NCBI RefSeq assembly: GCF_029227915.1
Contig: NC_079881.1
Span: forward strand, 22,979,501-23,043,500
Origin: Hydractinia symbiolongicarpus
Taxonomy: Eukaryota; Cnidaria; Hydrozoa; Anthoathecata; Hydractiniidae
Length of the DNA: 64,000 nucleotides
Direction of reading: 5' to 3'
The notes beneath the pieces are model-generated. The model searched no databases, was not told the origin of the DNA, and worked only from the letters and a program-made list of their open reading frames with translations. Positions 51,101 through 64,000 of the stretch are shown here, piece after piece; position 1 is the stretch's first letter, and each line of letters starts with the position of its first letter. The translations under genes and the position numbers were made by a program.

Positions 51101-53869
51101 TTGCGTCACATATTCGTACCAACATGTGTTTAGTGTTTTTTTTCCGATATTACTAAGTTGTATCGCTTTTAACAGTGAAACGATTGACTGTGGGACTTAA
51201 TTGAACTGATTCTGGACTGTGACCTTATAAATGTGATAAATAAGCCAATTGGACTCCAAGGAATAACATTCTTCTTAATTTGACATGATTGCTGGAATTC
51301 AGCGATTACACTGGGCGCTGTGGTAGCGCTTTATTTAAAAACTAAGATAAATAAGACTTTTCTTATTGTGGGACCAATCCTGGCCGTTAGCACGCGCTGA
51401 ATAAATAGGATCAGTTCCAAGGAGTACATTACATGGAATTTCTAGCGGCATAAATCCGTTTGCGTTACAACAGTTGCGTCACATATTCGTACCAACATGT
51501 ATTTAGCGATAGTATTCGGATATTACTAGCTTGCATCGCTTTTAACAGTGAAACGTTTGACTGTGGGACTTAATTGAACTGATTTTGGACTTTGACCTTA
51601 TAAATGTGATAAATGAGCCAGTTTGACTACAAGAACTAACATTCTTCTTAATTTGACATGATTGCTGGAACTCAGCGATTACACTGGGCGCTGTGGTAGC
51701 GCTTTATTAAAAAATTAAGTTAAATAAGCCATTTTTTACTGTGGGACCAATCCTAGCCGTTAGTTCGCGTTGAACAAATAGAGACAGATTCAAAAACTAA
51801 ATTTCATTGATTTTCTAACGGTGTCAATCCGTTTGAGTTACAACGTTTGCGTCACATATTCGAACCAACATGTATTTAGTGTTCTTTTTCCGATATTACT
51901 AAGTTGTATCGATTTTAACAGTTAAACGATTGACTGTGGGACTTAATTGAACTGATTCTGGACTGTGACCTTATAAATGTGATAAATAAGCCAATTGGTC
52001 TCCAAGGAATAACATTCTTCTTAATTTGACATGATTACTGGAATTCAGCCATTACATTAGCCTCTGTGGTAGCGCTTTATTTAAAAATTTAGATAAATAA
52101 GACTTTTCTTACTGTGGGACCAATCCTGGCCGTTAGCACGCGCTGAATAAATAGGATCAGTTCCAAAGACTACAATACATTGACTTTCTAGCGGCATTAA
52201 TCCGTTTAAGTTACAACGATTGCGTCACATATTCGTACCAACATGTATTTAGCGATAGTATTCGGATATTACTAGGTTGCATCGCTTTTAACAGTGAAAC
52301 GTTTGACTGTGGGACTTAATTGAACTGATTTTGGTCTTTGACCTTATAAATGTGATAAATGAGCCAGTTTGAGTACAAGAACTAACATTCTTCTTAATTT
52401 GACATGATTGCTGGAACTCAGCGATTACACTGGGCGCTGTGGTAGCGCTTTATTAAAAAATTAAGATAAATAAGTCATTTTTTACTGTGGGACCAATCCT
52501 AGCCGTTAGTTCTCGTTGAAGAAATAGAGACAGTTTCAAAAACTACATTTCATTGATTTTCTAACGGTGTCAATCCGTTTGAATTACAACGTTTGCGTCA
52601 CATATTCGTACCAACATGTATTTAGTGATTTTTTTCCGATATTACTAAGTTGTATCACTTTTAACAGTAAAACGGTTGACAGTGGGACTTAATTGAACTG
52701 ATTCTGGACTGTGACCTTATAAATGTGATAAATGAGCCAATTGGACTCCAAGGAATAACATTTTTCTTAAGTCGACATGATTGCTGGAATTCAGCGAGTA
52801 CACTAGGCCCTGTGGTAGCGCTTTATTAAAAAATTTAGATAAATAAGTCTTTGCTTACTGTGGGACTAATCCTGGCCGTTAGCACGCGCTGAATAAATAG
52901 GAACAGTTTCAAAGACTACATTTCATTGACTTTCTAGCGGTATAAATCCGTTTGAGTTACAACGGTTGCGTCACATATTCGTACCAACATGTATTTACTG
53001 ATTTTTTCCAATATTACTAAGTTGTATTGCTTTTAACAGTGAAACGATTGACTGTGGGAAGTAATTGAACTGATTTTGGACTTTGACTTTATAAATGTGA
53101 TAAATGAGCCAATTGGTCTCCAAGGAATAACTTTCTTCTTAATTTGACGTGAGTGCTTGAATTCAGCGATTACATTAGGCTCTGTTGTAGCGCTTTATTA
53201 AAAAATTTAGATAAATAAGTCTTTGCTTACTGTGGGACCAATCCTGGCCGTTAGCACGCGCTGAATAAATAGGAACAGTTTCAAAGACTACATTTCATTG
53301 ACTTTCTAGCGGTATAAATCCGTTTGAGTAACAACGGTTGCGTCACACATTCGTACCAACATGTATTTAGCAATAGTATTCGGATATTACTAGTTTGCAT
53401 CGATTTTAACAGTGAAACGTTTGACTGTGGGACTTAATTAAATTGATTATGGATTTTACCTTATAAATGTGATAAATGAGCCAGTTTGACTACAAGAAAT
53501 AACAGTCTTCTTAATTTGACATGATTGCTGGAACTCAGCGATTACACTGGGCGCTGTGGTAGCGCTTTGTTAAAAAAATTAAGATAAATAAGTCATTCTT
53601 TACTGTGGGACCAATCCTAGCCGTTAGTTCGCGCTGAATAAATAGAGACAGTTGCAAAAACTGCATTTCATTGACTTTCTAACGGTGTCAATCCGTCTGA
53701 GTTACAACGGTTGCGTCACATATTCGTACCAACATGTATTTAGTGATTTTTTCCAATATTACTAAGTTGTATTGCTTTTAACAGTGAAACGATTGACTGT
53801 GGGAATTAATTGAACTGATTCTGGACTGTGACTTTATAAATGTGATAAATGAGCCAATTGGTCTCCAAG

Positions 53870-56800
53870 GAGTAACTTTCTTCTTAATTTGACGTGAGTG
53901 CTGGAATTCAGCGATTACATTAGGCTCTGTGGTAGCGCTTTATTAAAAAATTTAGATAAATATGTATTTTCTAACTGTGGGACCAATCCTGACCGTTAGC
54001 ACGCGCTGAATAAATAGAAACAGTTTCAAAGACTACATTTCCTTGACTTTCTAGCGGTATAAATCCGTTTGAGTTACAACGGTTGCGTCACATATTCGTA
54101 CCAACATGTAATTAGCGATAGTATTCGGATATTACTAGTTTGCATCGCTTTTAACAGTGGAACGTTTGACTGTGGGATTTAATTGAACTGCTCTTGGACT
54201 TTGACCTTATAAAGGTGATAAATGAGCCAGTTTGACTACAAGAAATAACAGTCTTCTTAATTTGACATGATTGCTGGAACTCAGCGATTACACCGGGCGC
54301 TGTGGTAGCGCTTTGTTAAAAAATTATGATAAATAAGTCAATCTTTACTGTGGGACCAATCCTAGCCGTTACTTCGCGCTGAAGAAATAGAGACAGTTGC
54401 AAAAACTGCATTTCATTGACTTTCTAACGGTGTCAATCCGTTTGAGTTACAACGGTTGCGCCACATATTCGTACCAACATGTATTTATTGGTTTTTTCCA
54501 ATATTACTAAGTTGTATTGCTTTTAACACTACATCGATTGACTGTGGGAATTAATTGAACTGATTCTGGACTGTGACTTTATAAATGTGATAAATGAGCC
54601 AATTGGTCTCTATGGAATAACTTTCTTCTTAATTTGATGTGAGTGCTGGAATTCAGCGATTACATTAGGCTCTGTGGAAGCGTTTTATTAAAAAAATTAG
54701 ATAAATAAGTCTTTTTTTACTGTGGGACCAATCCTGGCCGTTAACAGCCGCTGAATAAATAAGAACAGTTTCAAAGACTACATTTCATTAACTTTCTAAC
54801 GGTGTCAATCCGTTTGAGTTACAACGGTTGCGTCACATATTCGTACCAACATTTATTTAGTGATTTTTTCCAATATTACTAAGTTGTATTGCTTTCAGCA
54901 GTGAAACGATTGACTGTGGGAATTAATTGAACTGATTCTGGACTGTGACTTTATAAATGTGATAAATGAGCCAATTGGTCTCCAAGGAATAACTTTCTTC
55001 TTAATTTGACGTGGGTGCTGGAATTCAGCGATTACATTAGGCTCTGTGGTAGCGCTTTATTTAAAAATTTAGATCAATAAGACTTTTCTTATTGTGGGGC
55101 CAATCCTGGCCGTTAGCACGCGCTGAATAAATAGGATCAGTTCCAAAGACTACATTACATTGACTTTCAGGCGGCATAAATCCGTTTGCGTTACAACGGT
55201 TGCGTCACATATTCGTACCAACATGTATTTAGCGATAGTATTCGGATACTACTAGCTTGCATCGCTTTTAACAGTGAAACGTTTGACTGTGGGATTTAAT
55301 TGAACTGCTCTTGGACTTTGACCTTATAAAGGTGATAAATGAGCCAGTTTGACTACAAGACATAACAGTCTTCTTAATTTGACATGATTGCTGGAACTCA
55401 GCGATTACACTGGGCGCTGTGGTAGCGCTTTGTTAAAAAAATTAGGATAAATAAGTCAATCTTTACTGTGGGACCAATCCTAGCCGTTAGTTCGCGCTGA
55501 AGAAATAGAGACAGTTGCAAAAACTGCATTTCATTGACTTTCTAACGGTGTCAATCCGTTTGAGTTACAACGGTTGCATCACATATTCGTACCAACATGT
55601 ATTTATTGATTTTTTCCAATATTACTAAGTTGTATTGCTTTTAACAGTGAATCGATTGACTGTGGGAATTAATTGAACTGATTCTGGACTGTGACTTTAT
55701 AAATGTGATAAATGAGCCAATTGGTCTCCAAGGAATAACTTTCTTCTTAATTTGACGTGAGTGCTGGAATTCAGCGATTACATTAGGCTCTTTGGAAGCG
55801 TTTTATTAAAAAATTTAGATAAATAAGTCTTTTTTTACTGTGGGACCAATCCTGGCCGTTAACACCCGCTGAATAAATAAGAACAGTTTCAAAGACTACA
55901 TTTCATTGACTTTCTAACGGTGTCAATCCGTTTGAGTTACAACGGTTGCGTCACATATTCGTACCAACATATATTTAGTGATTTTTTCCAATATTACTAA
56001 GTTGTATTGCTTTCAACAGTGAAACGATTGACTGTGGGAATTAATTGAACTGATTCTGGACTGTGACTTTATAAATGTGATAAATGAGCCAATTGGTCTC
56101 CAAGGAATAACTTTCTTCTTAATTTGACGTGAGTGCTGGAATTCAGTGTTTACATTAGGCTCTGTGGTAGCGCTTTATTTAAAAATTTAGATAAATAAGA
56201 CTTTTCTTATTGTGGGACCAATCCTGGCCGTTAGCACGCGCTGAATAAATAGGATCAGTTCCAAAGACTACATTACATTGACTTGCAGGCGGCATAAATC
56301 CGTTTGCGTTACAACGGTTGCGTCACATATTCGTACCAACATGTATTTAGCGATAGTATTCGGATACTACTAGCTTGCATCGCTTTTAACAGTGAAACGT
56401 TTGACTGTGGGACTTAATTGAACTGATTTTGGACTTTGACCTTATAAATGTGATAAATGAGCCAGTTTGACTACAAGAACTAACATTCTTCTTAAATTGA
56501 CATGATTGCTGGAACTTAGCGATTACACTGGGCGCTGTGGTAGCGCTTTAATAAAAAATTAAGATAAATAAGTCACTTTTTATTGTGGGACAAATCCTAG
56601 CCGTTAGTTCGCGTTGAACAAATAGAGACAGATTCAAAAACTACATTTCACTGATTTTCTAAGGGTGTCAATCCGTTTGAGTTACAACGTTTGCGTAACA
56701 CATTCGAACCAACATGTATTTAGTGTTCTTTTTCCGATATTACCAAGTTGTATCGCTTTTAACAGTGAAACGATTGACTGTGGGAATTAATTGAACTGAT

Positions 56801-57080
56801 TCTGGACTGTGACCTCATAAATGTGATAAATGAGCCAATTGGTGTCCAAGCAATTACATTCTTCTTAATTTGACATGATTGCTGGAATTCAGCGATTACA
56901 TTAGGCTCTGTGGTAGTTATTTAAAATTTTAGATAAATAAGACTTTTCTTACTGTGGGACCAATCCTGGCCGTTAGCACTCGCTGAATAAATAAGAACAG
57001 TTTCAAAGACTACATTTTATTGACTTTTTAGTGTTATAAATCCGTTTGAGTTACAACGGTTGCGTCACATATTCGTACCA
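53870..57080 (+). repeat. Right copy of the 8936-bp-offset block
   Basis: This is the partner of 44930-48140. After it, the units at about 57080-58200 and 58200-59300 form a local trimer pair at offset 1119 (shared GTGTTTAGTGTTTTTTTTCC and GGAGTATCTTTC), which helps explain the offset change to 9310 further right. Confidence 0.75.
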
Positions 57081-59214
57081 ACATGTGTTTAGTGTTTTTT
57101 TTCCGATATTACTAAGTTGTATCGCTTTTAACAGTGAAACGATTGACTGTGGGACATAATTGAACTGATTCTGGACTGTGACCTCATAAATGTGATAAAT
57201 GAGCCAATTGGACTCCAAGGAATAACATTCTTCCTAATTTGACATGATTGCTGGAACTCAGCGATTACACTGCGCGCTGTGGTAGCGCTTTATTAAAAAA
57301 TTAAGATAAATAAGTCATTTTTTACTGTGGGACCAATCCTAGCCGTTAGTTCGCGTTGAACAAATAGAGACAGATTCAAAAACTAAATTTCATTGATTTT
57401 CTAACGGTGTCAATCTGTTTGAGTTACAACGTTTGCGTCACATATTCGAACCAACATGTATTTAGTGTTCTTTTTCCGATATTACTAAGTTGTATCGCTT
57501 TTAACAGTGAAACGATTGACTGTGGGACTTAATTGAACTGATTCTGGACTGTGACCTTATAAATGTGATAAGTGAGCCAATTGGTCTCCAAGGAGTATCT
57601 TTCTTCTTAATTTGACGTGAGTGCTGGAATTCAGCGATTACATTAGGCTCTGTGGAAGCGTTTTATTAAAAAATGTTGATAAATAAGTCTTTTTTTACTG
57701 TGGGACCAATCCTGGCCGTTAGCACTCGCTGAATAAATAAGAACAGTTTCAAAGACTACATTTTATTGACTTTTTAGTGTTATAAATCCGTTTGAGTTAC
57801 AACGGTTGCGTCACATATTCGTACCAACATGTATTTACCGATAATATTCGGATATTACTAGGTTGGATCGCTTTTAACAGTGAAACGTTTGACTGTGGGA
57901 TTTAATTGAACTGCTCTTGGACTTTGACCTTATAAATGTGATAATTGAGCCAATTGGACGCCAAGGAATAACATTCTTCTTAATTTGACATGATTGCTGG
58001 AACTCAGCGATTACACTGGGCGCTGTGGTAGCGCTTAATTAAAAAATTAAGATTAATGAGTCATTTTTTACTGTGGGACCAATCGTGGCCGTTAGTTCGC
58101 GTTGAACAAATAGAGACAGTTTCAAAAACTACATTTCATTGATTTTCTAACGGTGTCAATCCGTTTGAGTTACAACGTTTGCGTCACATATTCGTACCAA
58201 CATGTGTTTAGTGTTTTTTTTCCGATATTACTAAGTTGTATCGCTTTTAACAGTGAAACGATTGACTGTGGGACATAATTGAACTGATTCTGGACTGTGA
58301 CCTCATAAATGTGATAAATGAGCCAATTGGACTCCAAGGAATAACATTCTTCCTAATTTGACATGATTGCTGGAACTCAGCGATTACACTGCGCGCTGTG
58401 GTAGCGCTTTATTAAAAAATTAAGATAAATAAGTCATTTTTTACTGTGGGACCAATCCTAGCCGTTAGTTCGCGTTGAACAAATAGAGACAGATTCAAAC
58501 ACTAAATTTCATTGATTTTCTAACGGTGTCAATCTGTTTGAGTTACAACGTTTGCGTCACATATTCGAACCAACATGTATTTAGTGTTCTTTTTCCGATA
58601 TTACTAAGTTGTATCGCTTTTAACAGTGAAACGATTGACTGTGGGACTTAATTGAACTGATTCTGGACTGTGACCTTATAAATGTGATAAGTGAGCCAAT
58701 TGGTCTCCAAGGAGTATCTTTCTTCTTAATTTGACGTGAGTGCTGGAATTCAGCGATTACATTAGGCTCTGTGGAAGCGTTTTATTAAAAAATTTTGATA
58801 AATAAGTCTTTTTTTACTGTGGGACCAATCCTGGCCGTTAACACCCGCTGAATAAATAAGAACAGTTTCAAACACTACATTTCATTGACTTTATAACGGT
58901 GTCAATCCGTTTGAGTTACAACGGTTGCGTCACATATTCGTACCAACATGTATTTAGTGATTTTTTCCAATATTACTAAGTTGTATTGCTTTCAACAGTG
59001 AAACGATTGACTGTGGGAATTAATTGAACTGATTCTGGACTGTGACTTTATAAATGTGATAAATGAGCCAATTGGTCTCCAGCGAATAACTTTCTTCTTA
59101 CTTTGACATGAGTACTGGAATTCATCGATTACATTAGGCTCTGTCGTAGCGCTTTATTTAAAAATTGAGATAAATAAGACTTTTCTTATTGTGGGACCAA
59201 TCCTGGCCGTTAGC

Positions 59215-62200
59215 ACGCGCTGAATAAATAGGATCAGTTCCAAAGACTACATTACATTGACTTTCAGGCTGCATAAATCCGTTTGCGTTACAACGGTTGC
59301 GTCACATATTCGTACCAACATGTATTTAGCGATAGTATTCGGATATTACTAGCTTGCATCGCTTTTAACAGTGAAACGTTTGACTGTGGGACTTAATTGA
59401 ACTGATTTTGGACTTTGACCTTATAAATGTGATAAATGAGCCAGTTTGACTACAAGAACTAACATTCTTCTTAATTTGACATGATTGCTGGAACTTAGCG
59501 ATTACACTGGGCGCTGCGATAGCGCTTTATTAAAAAATTAAGATCAATATGTCATTTTTCACTGTGGGACCAATCTTAGCCGTTAGTTCGCGTTGAACAA
59601 ATAGAGACAAATTCAAAAACTACATTTCATTGATTTTCTAACGGTGTCAATCCGTTTGAGTTACAACGTTTGCGTCACATATTCGAACCAACATGTATTT
59701 AGTGTTCTTTTTCCGATATTACCAAGTTGTATCGCTTTTAACAGTGAAACGATTGACTGTGGGAATTAATTGAACTGATTTTGGACTGTGACCTCATAAA
59801 TGTGATAAATGAGCCAATTGGTCTCCAAGCGATTAAATTCTTCTTAATTTGACATGGTTGCTGGAATTCAGGGATTACATTAGGCTCTGTGGTAGCGCTT
59901 TATTTAAAAATTTAGATAAATAAGGCTTTTCTTATTGTGGGACCAATCCTGGCCGTTAGCACGCGCTGAATATGTAGGATCAGTTCCAAAGACTACATTA
60001 CATTGACTTTCAGGCGGCATAAATCCGTTTGCGTTACAACAGTTGCGTCACATATTCGTACCAACATGTATTTAGCGATAGTATTCGGATACTACTAGCT
60101 TGCATCGCTTTTAACAGTGAAACGTTTGACTGTGGGATTTAATTGAACTGCTCTTGGACTTTGACCTTATAAAGGTGATAAATGAGCCAGTTTGACTACA
60201 AGAAATAACAGTCTTCTTAATTTGACATCATTGCTGGAACTCAGCGATTACACTGGGCGCTGTGGTAGCGCTTTGTTAAAAAAATTATGATAAATAAGTC
60301 AATCTTTACTGTGGGACCAATCCTAGCCGTTAGTTCGCGCTGAAGAAATAGAGACAGTTGCAAAAACTGCATTTCATTGACTTTCTAACGGTGTCAATCC
60401 GTTTGAGTTACAACGGTTGCGTCACATATTCGTACCAACATGTATTTATTGATTTTTTCCAATATTACTAAGTTGTATTGCTTTTAACAGTGAATCGATT
60501 GACTGTGGGAATTAATTGAACTGATTCTGGACTGTGACTTTATAAATGTGATAAATGAGCCAATTGGTCTCCAAGGAATAACTTTCTTCTTAATTTGACG
60601 TGAGTGCTGGAATTCAGCGATTACATTAGGCTCTGTGGAAGCGTTTTATTAAAAAATTTAGATAAATAAGTCTTTTTTTACTGTGGGACCAATCCTGGCC
60701 GTTAACACCCGCTGAATAAATAAGAACTGTTTCAAAGACTACATTTCATTGACTTTCTAACGGTGTCAATCCGTTTGAGTTACAACGGTTGCGTCACATA
60801 TTCGTACCAACATATATTTAGTGATTTTTTCCAATATTACTAAGTTGTATTGCTTTCAACAGTGAAACGATTGACTGTGGGAATTAATTGAACGGATTCT
60901 GGACTGTGACTTTATAAATGTGATAAATGAGCCAATTGGTCTCCAAGGAATAACTTTCTTCTTAATTTGACGTGAGTGCTGGAATTCAGAGATTACATTA
61001 GGCTCTGTGGTAGCGCTTTATTAAATAATTTAGATAAATAAGTCTTTTCTTACTGTGGGACCAATCCTGGCCGTTAGCACGCGCTGAATAAATAGGATCA
61101 GTTCCAAAGACTACATTACATTGACTTTCAGGCTGCATAAATCCGTTTGCGTTACAACGGTTGCGTCACATATTCGTACCAACATGTATTTAGCGATAGT
61201 ATTCGGATATTAGTAGCTTGCATCGCTTTTAACAGTGAAACGTTTGACTGTGGGACTTAATTGAACTGATTTTGGACTTTGACCTTATAAATGTGATAAA
61301 TGAGCCAGTTTGACTACAAGAACTAACATTCTTCTTAATTTGACATGATTGCTGGAACTTAGCGATTACACTGGGCGCTGCGATAGCGCTTTATTAAAAA
61401 ATTAAGATCAATATGTCATTTTTCACTGCGGGACCAATCCTAGCCGTTAGTTCGCGTTGAACAAATAGAGACAAATTCAAAAACTACATTTCATTGATTT
61501 TCTAACGGTGTCAATCCGTTTGAGTTACAACGTTTGCGTCACATATTCGAACCAACATGTATTTAGTGTTCTTTTTCCGATATTACCAAGTTGTATCGCT
61601 TTTAACAGTGAAACGATTGACTGTGGGAATTAATTGAACTGATTTTGGACTGTGACCTCATAAATGTGATAAATGAGCCAATTGGTCTCCAAGCGATTAA
61701 ATTCTTCTTAATTTGACATGGTTGCTGGAATTCAGGGATTACATTAGGCTCTGTGGTAGCGCTTTATTTAAAAATTTAGATAAATAAGGCTTTTCTTATT
61801 GTGGGACCAATCCTGGCCGTTAGCACGCGCTGAATATGTAGGATCAGTTCCAAAGACTACATTACATTGACTTTCAGGCGGCATAAATCCGTTTGCGTTA
61901 CAACAGTTGCGTCACATATTCGTACCAACATGTATTTAGCGATAGTATTCGGATACTACTAGCTTGCATCGCTTTTAACAGTGAAACGTTTGACTGTGGG
62001 ATTTAATTGAACTGCTCTTGGACTTTGACCTTATAAAGGTGATAAATGAGCCAGTTTGACTACAAGACATAACAGTCTTCTTAATTTGACATGATTGCTG
62101 GAACTCAGCGATTACACTGGGCGCTGTGGTAGCGCTTTGTTAAAAAAATTATGATAAATAAGTCAATCTTTACTGTGGGACCAATCCTAGCCGTTAGTTC

Positions 62201-62944
62201 GCGCTGAAGAAATAGAGACAGTTGCAAAAACTGCATTTCATTGACTTTCTAACGGTGTCAATCCGTTTGAGTTACAACGGTTGCGTCACATATTCGTACC
62301 AACATGTATTTATTGATTTTTTTCCAATATTACTAAGTTGTATTGCTTTTAACAGTGAATCGATTGACTGTGGGAATTAATTGAACTGATTCTGGACTGT
62401 GACTTTATAAATGTGATAAATGAGCCAATTGGTCTCCAAGGAATAACTTTCTTCTTAATTTGACGTGAGTGCTGGAATTCAGCGATTACATTAGGCTCTG
62501 TGAAAGCGTTTTATAAAAAAATTTAGATAAATAAGTCTTTTTTTACTGTGGGACCAATCCTGGCCGTTAACACCCGCTGAATAAATAAGAACTGTTTCAA
62601 AGACTACATTTCATTGACTTTCTAACGGTGTCAATCCGTTTGAGTTACAACGGTTGCGTCACATATTCGTACCAACATATATTTAGTGATTTTTTCCAAT
62701 ATTACTAAGTTGTATTGCTTTCAACAGTGAAACGATTGACTGTGGGAATTAATTGAACTGATTCTGGACTGTGACTTTATAAATGTGATAAATGAGCCAA
62801 TTGGTCTCCAAGGAATAACTTTCTTCTTAATTTGACGTGAGTGCTGGAATTCAGAGATTACATTAGGCTCTGTGGTAGCGCTTTATTAAATAATTTAGAT
62901 AAATAAGTCTTTTCTTACTGTGGGACCAATCCTGGCCGTTAGCA
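59215..62944 (+). repeat. 5-mer higher-order repeat, two units of 1865 bp
   Basis: The units lie at 59215-61079 and 61080-62944. Private markers recur at offset 1865: GACATGGTTGCTGG (59851 and 61716), TTCAGGGATTAC, GAATATGTAGGATC, GGGCGCTGCGATAGC and TTCAGAGATTAC (60985 and 62850). Sequence beyond both edges differs, so the boundaries are fairly sharp. Confidence 0.85.
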
Positions 62945-64000
62945 CGCGCTGAATAAATAGGAATAGTTTCAAAGACTACATTTCATTGACTTTGTAGCGG
63001 TATAAATCCGTTTGAGTTACAACGGTTGCGTCACATATTTAAAACAACATGTATTTAGCAATAGTATTCGGATATTACTAGTTTGCATCGATTTTAACAG
63101 TGAAACGTTTGACTGTGGGACATAATTGAACTGATTTTGGACTTTGACCTTATAAATATGATAAATGAGCCAGTTTGACTACAAGAAATAACATTCTTCT
63201 TAATTTGAAATGATTGCTGGAACTCAGCGATTACACTGGGCGCTTTGGTAGCGCTTTGTTAAAAAAATTAAGATAAATAAGTCATTCTTTACTGTGGGAC
63301 CAATCCTAGCCGTTGGTTTGCGCTGAAGAAATGGAGACAGTTGCAAAAACTGCATTTCATTGACTTTCTAACGGTGTCAATCTGTTTGAGCTACAACGGT
63401 TGCGTCACATATTCGTACCAACATGTACTTAGTGATTTTTTTCAATATTACTAAGTTGTATTGCTTTTAACAGTGAAACGATTGACTGTGGGAATTAATT
63501 GAACTGATTCTGGACTGTGACTTTATAAATGTGATAAATGAGCCAATTGGTCTCCAAGGAGTAACTTTCTTCTTAATTTGACGTGAGTGCTGGAATTCAG
63601 CGATTACATTAGGCTCTGTGGTAGCGCTTTATTAAAAAATTTAGATAAATATGTATTTTCTAACTGTGGGACCAATCCTGACCGTTAGCACGCGCTGAAT
63701 AAATAGAAACAGTTTCAAAGACTACATTTCCTTGACTTTCTAGCGGTATAAATCCGTTTGAGTTACAACGGTTGCGTCACATATTCGTACCAACATGCAA
63801 TTAGCGATAGTATTCGGATATTACTAGTTTGCATCGCTTTTAACAGTGAAACGTTTGACTGTGGGATTTAATTGAACTGCTCTTGGACTTTGACCTTATA
63901 AAGGTGATAAATGAGCCAGTTTGACTACAAGAAATAACAGTCTTCTTAATTTGACATGATTGCTGGAACTCAGCGATTACACCGGGCGCTGTGGTAGCGC

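Larger units (their letters stand above)
19708..64000 (+). repeat. Tandem satellite array, 372-bp monomer (right part)
   Basis: The same satellite continues in the same orientation and phase after the transposon and runs off the window end. About 120 monomers are present. Composition changes along it. From 20 to 29 kb type A and short forms dominate. From 29 to 41 kb A and B mix. From 41 to 46 kb there is a regular A/B dimer. From 46 kb onward a further subtype appears, with GTTCGCGTTGAACAAATAG and TTGATTTTC, plus copies with GGAAGCGTTTT in place of GTAGCGCTTT. No gene, RNA or second mobile element was seen. Confidence 0.97.

Noticed and set aside
1-64000. CRISPR array, because of regular repetition
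   Set aside because: The 372-bp unit is continuous with no unique spacers, and the window is eukaryotic.
1-64000. Known named satellite (for example the 359/360-bp families of flies or beetles)
   Set aside because: The length is similar, but I do not recognise the sequence and cannot search, so no name is given.
1-64000. tRNA-derived SINE or Pol III promoter in the monomer
   Set aside because: No convincing A-box and B-box pair or tRNA fold was seen, and there is no poly-A or simple tail.

Overview
This window is eukaryotic heterochromatin-type DNA, probably from an invertebrate animal. About 61 of the 64 kb is one tandem satellite array, and a single complete DNA transposon sits inside it at 16865-19707. 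The animal assignment rests on the transposon: a THAP zinc-finger plus DDE transposase is paired with a SWIM zinc-finger protein, a combination known from ISL2EU-type elements of metazoans. The AT-rich bases and codons fit an arthropod or similar invertebrate, but the species cannot be named. No bacterial-style genes, tRNA, rRNA or CRISPR were seen.

Satellite (1-16864 and 19708-64000). All monomers run in the same orientation, with a basic length of 372-373 bp; I estimate about 165 copies. They fall into families. Type A begins GACGTGAGTGCTGGAATTC, type B begins GACATGATTGCTGGAACTC, and there is a short 336-bp form lacking an internal 36 bp. Two alternative 3' halves recombine with these. Higher-order structure is layered: exact 746-bp A+B dimers (42703-45686), trimers of 1117-1119 bp (20.2-22.4 kb and 57.1-58.7 kb), a 5-mer of 1865 bp (59215-62944), a 2.2-kb block (30-34.4 kb), a 7102-bp near-identical tandem duplication (about 3125-10226 and 10227-20175), and an offset of about 8.94-9.3 kb between 45-50.6 kb and 54-59.9 kb. 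This patchwork is what repeated unequal exchange produces.

Transposon (16865-19707, 2843 bp). It has perfect 51-bp terminal inverted repeats and a short target duplication in the palindrome CCAATTGG of a monomer. Two convergent genes face each other: a plus-strand SWIM-finger protein (17125-17958) and a minus-strand THAP/DDE transposase (18049-19620). The transposase frame is open and its catalytic triad is present. The SWIM protein stops before the YqaJ-type nuclease that normally follows it in this family. The element is present in only one copy of the 7.1-kb duplication, so it inserted after that duplication arose.

The transposase would bind and cut at the TIRs. The SWIM protein is a presumed accessory factor. 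The satellite has no recognisable coding content, and any structural role, for example in a centromere or heterochromatin, is inference.
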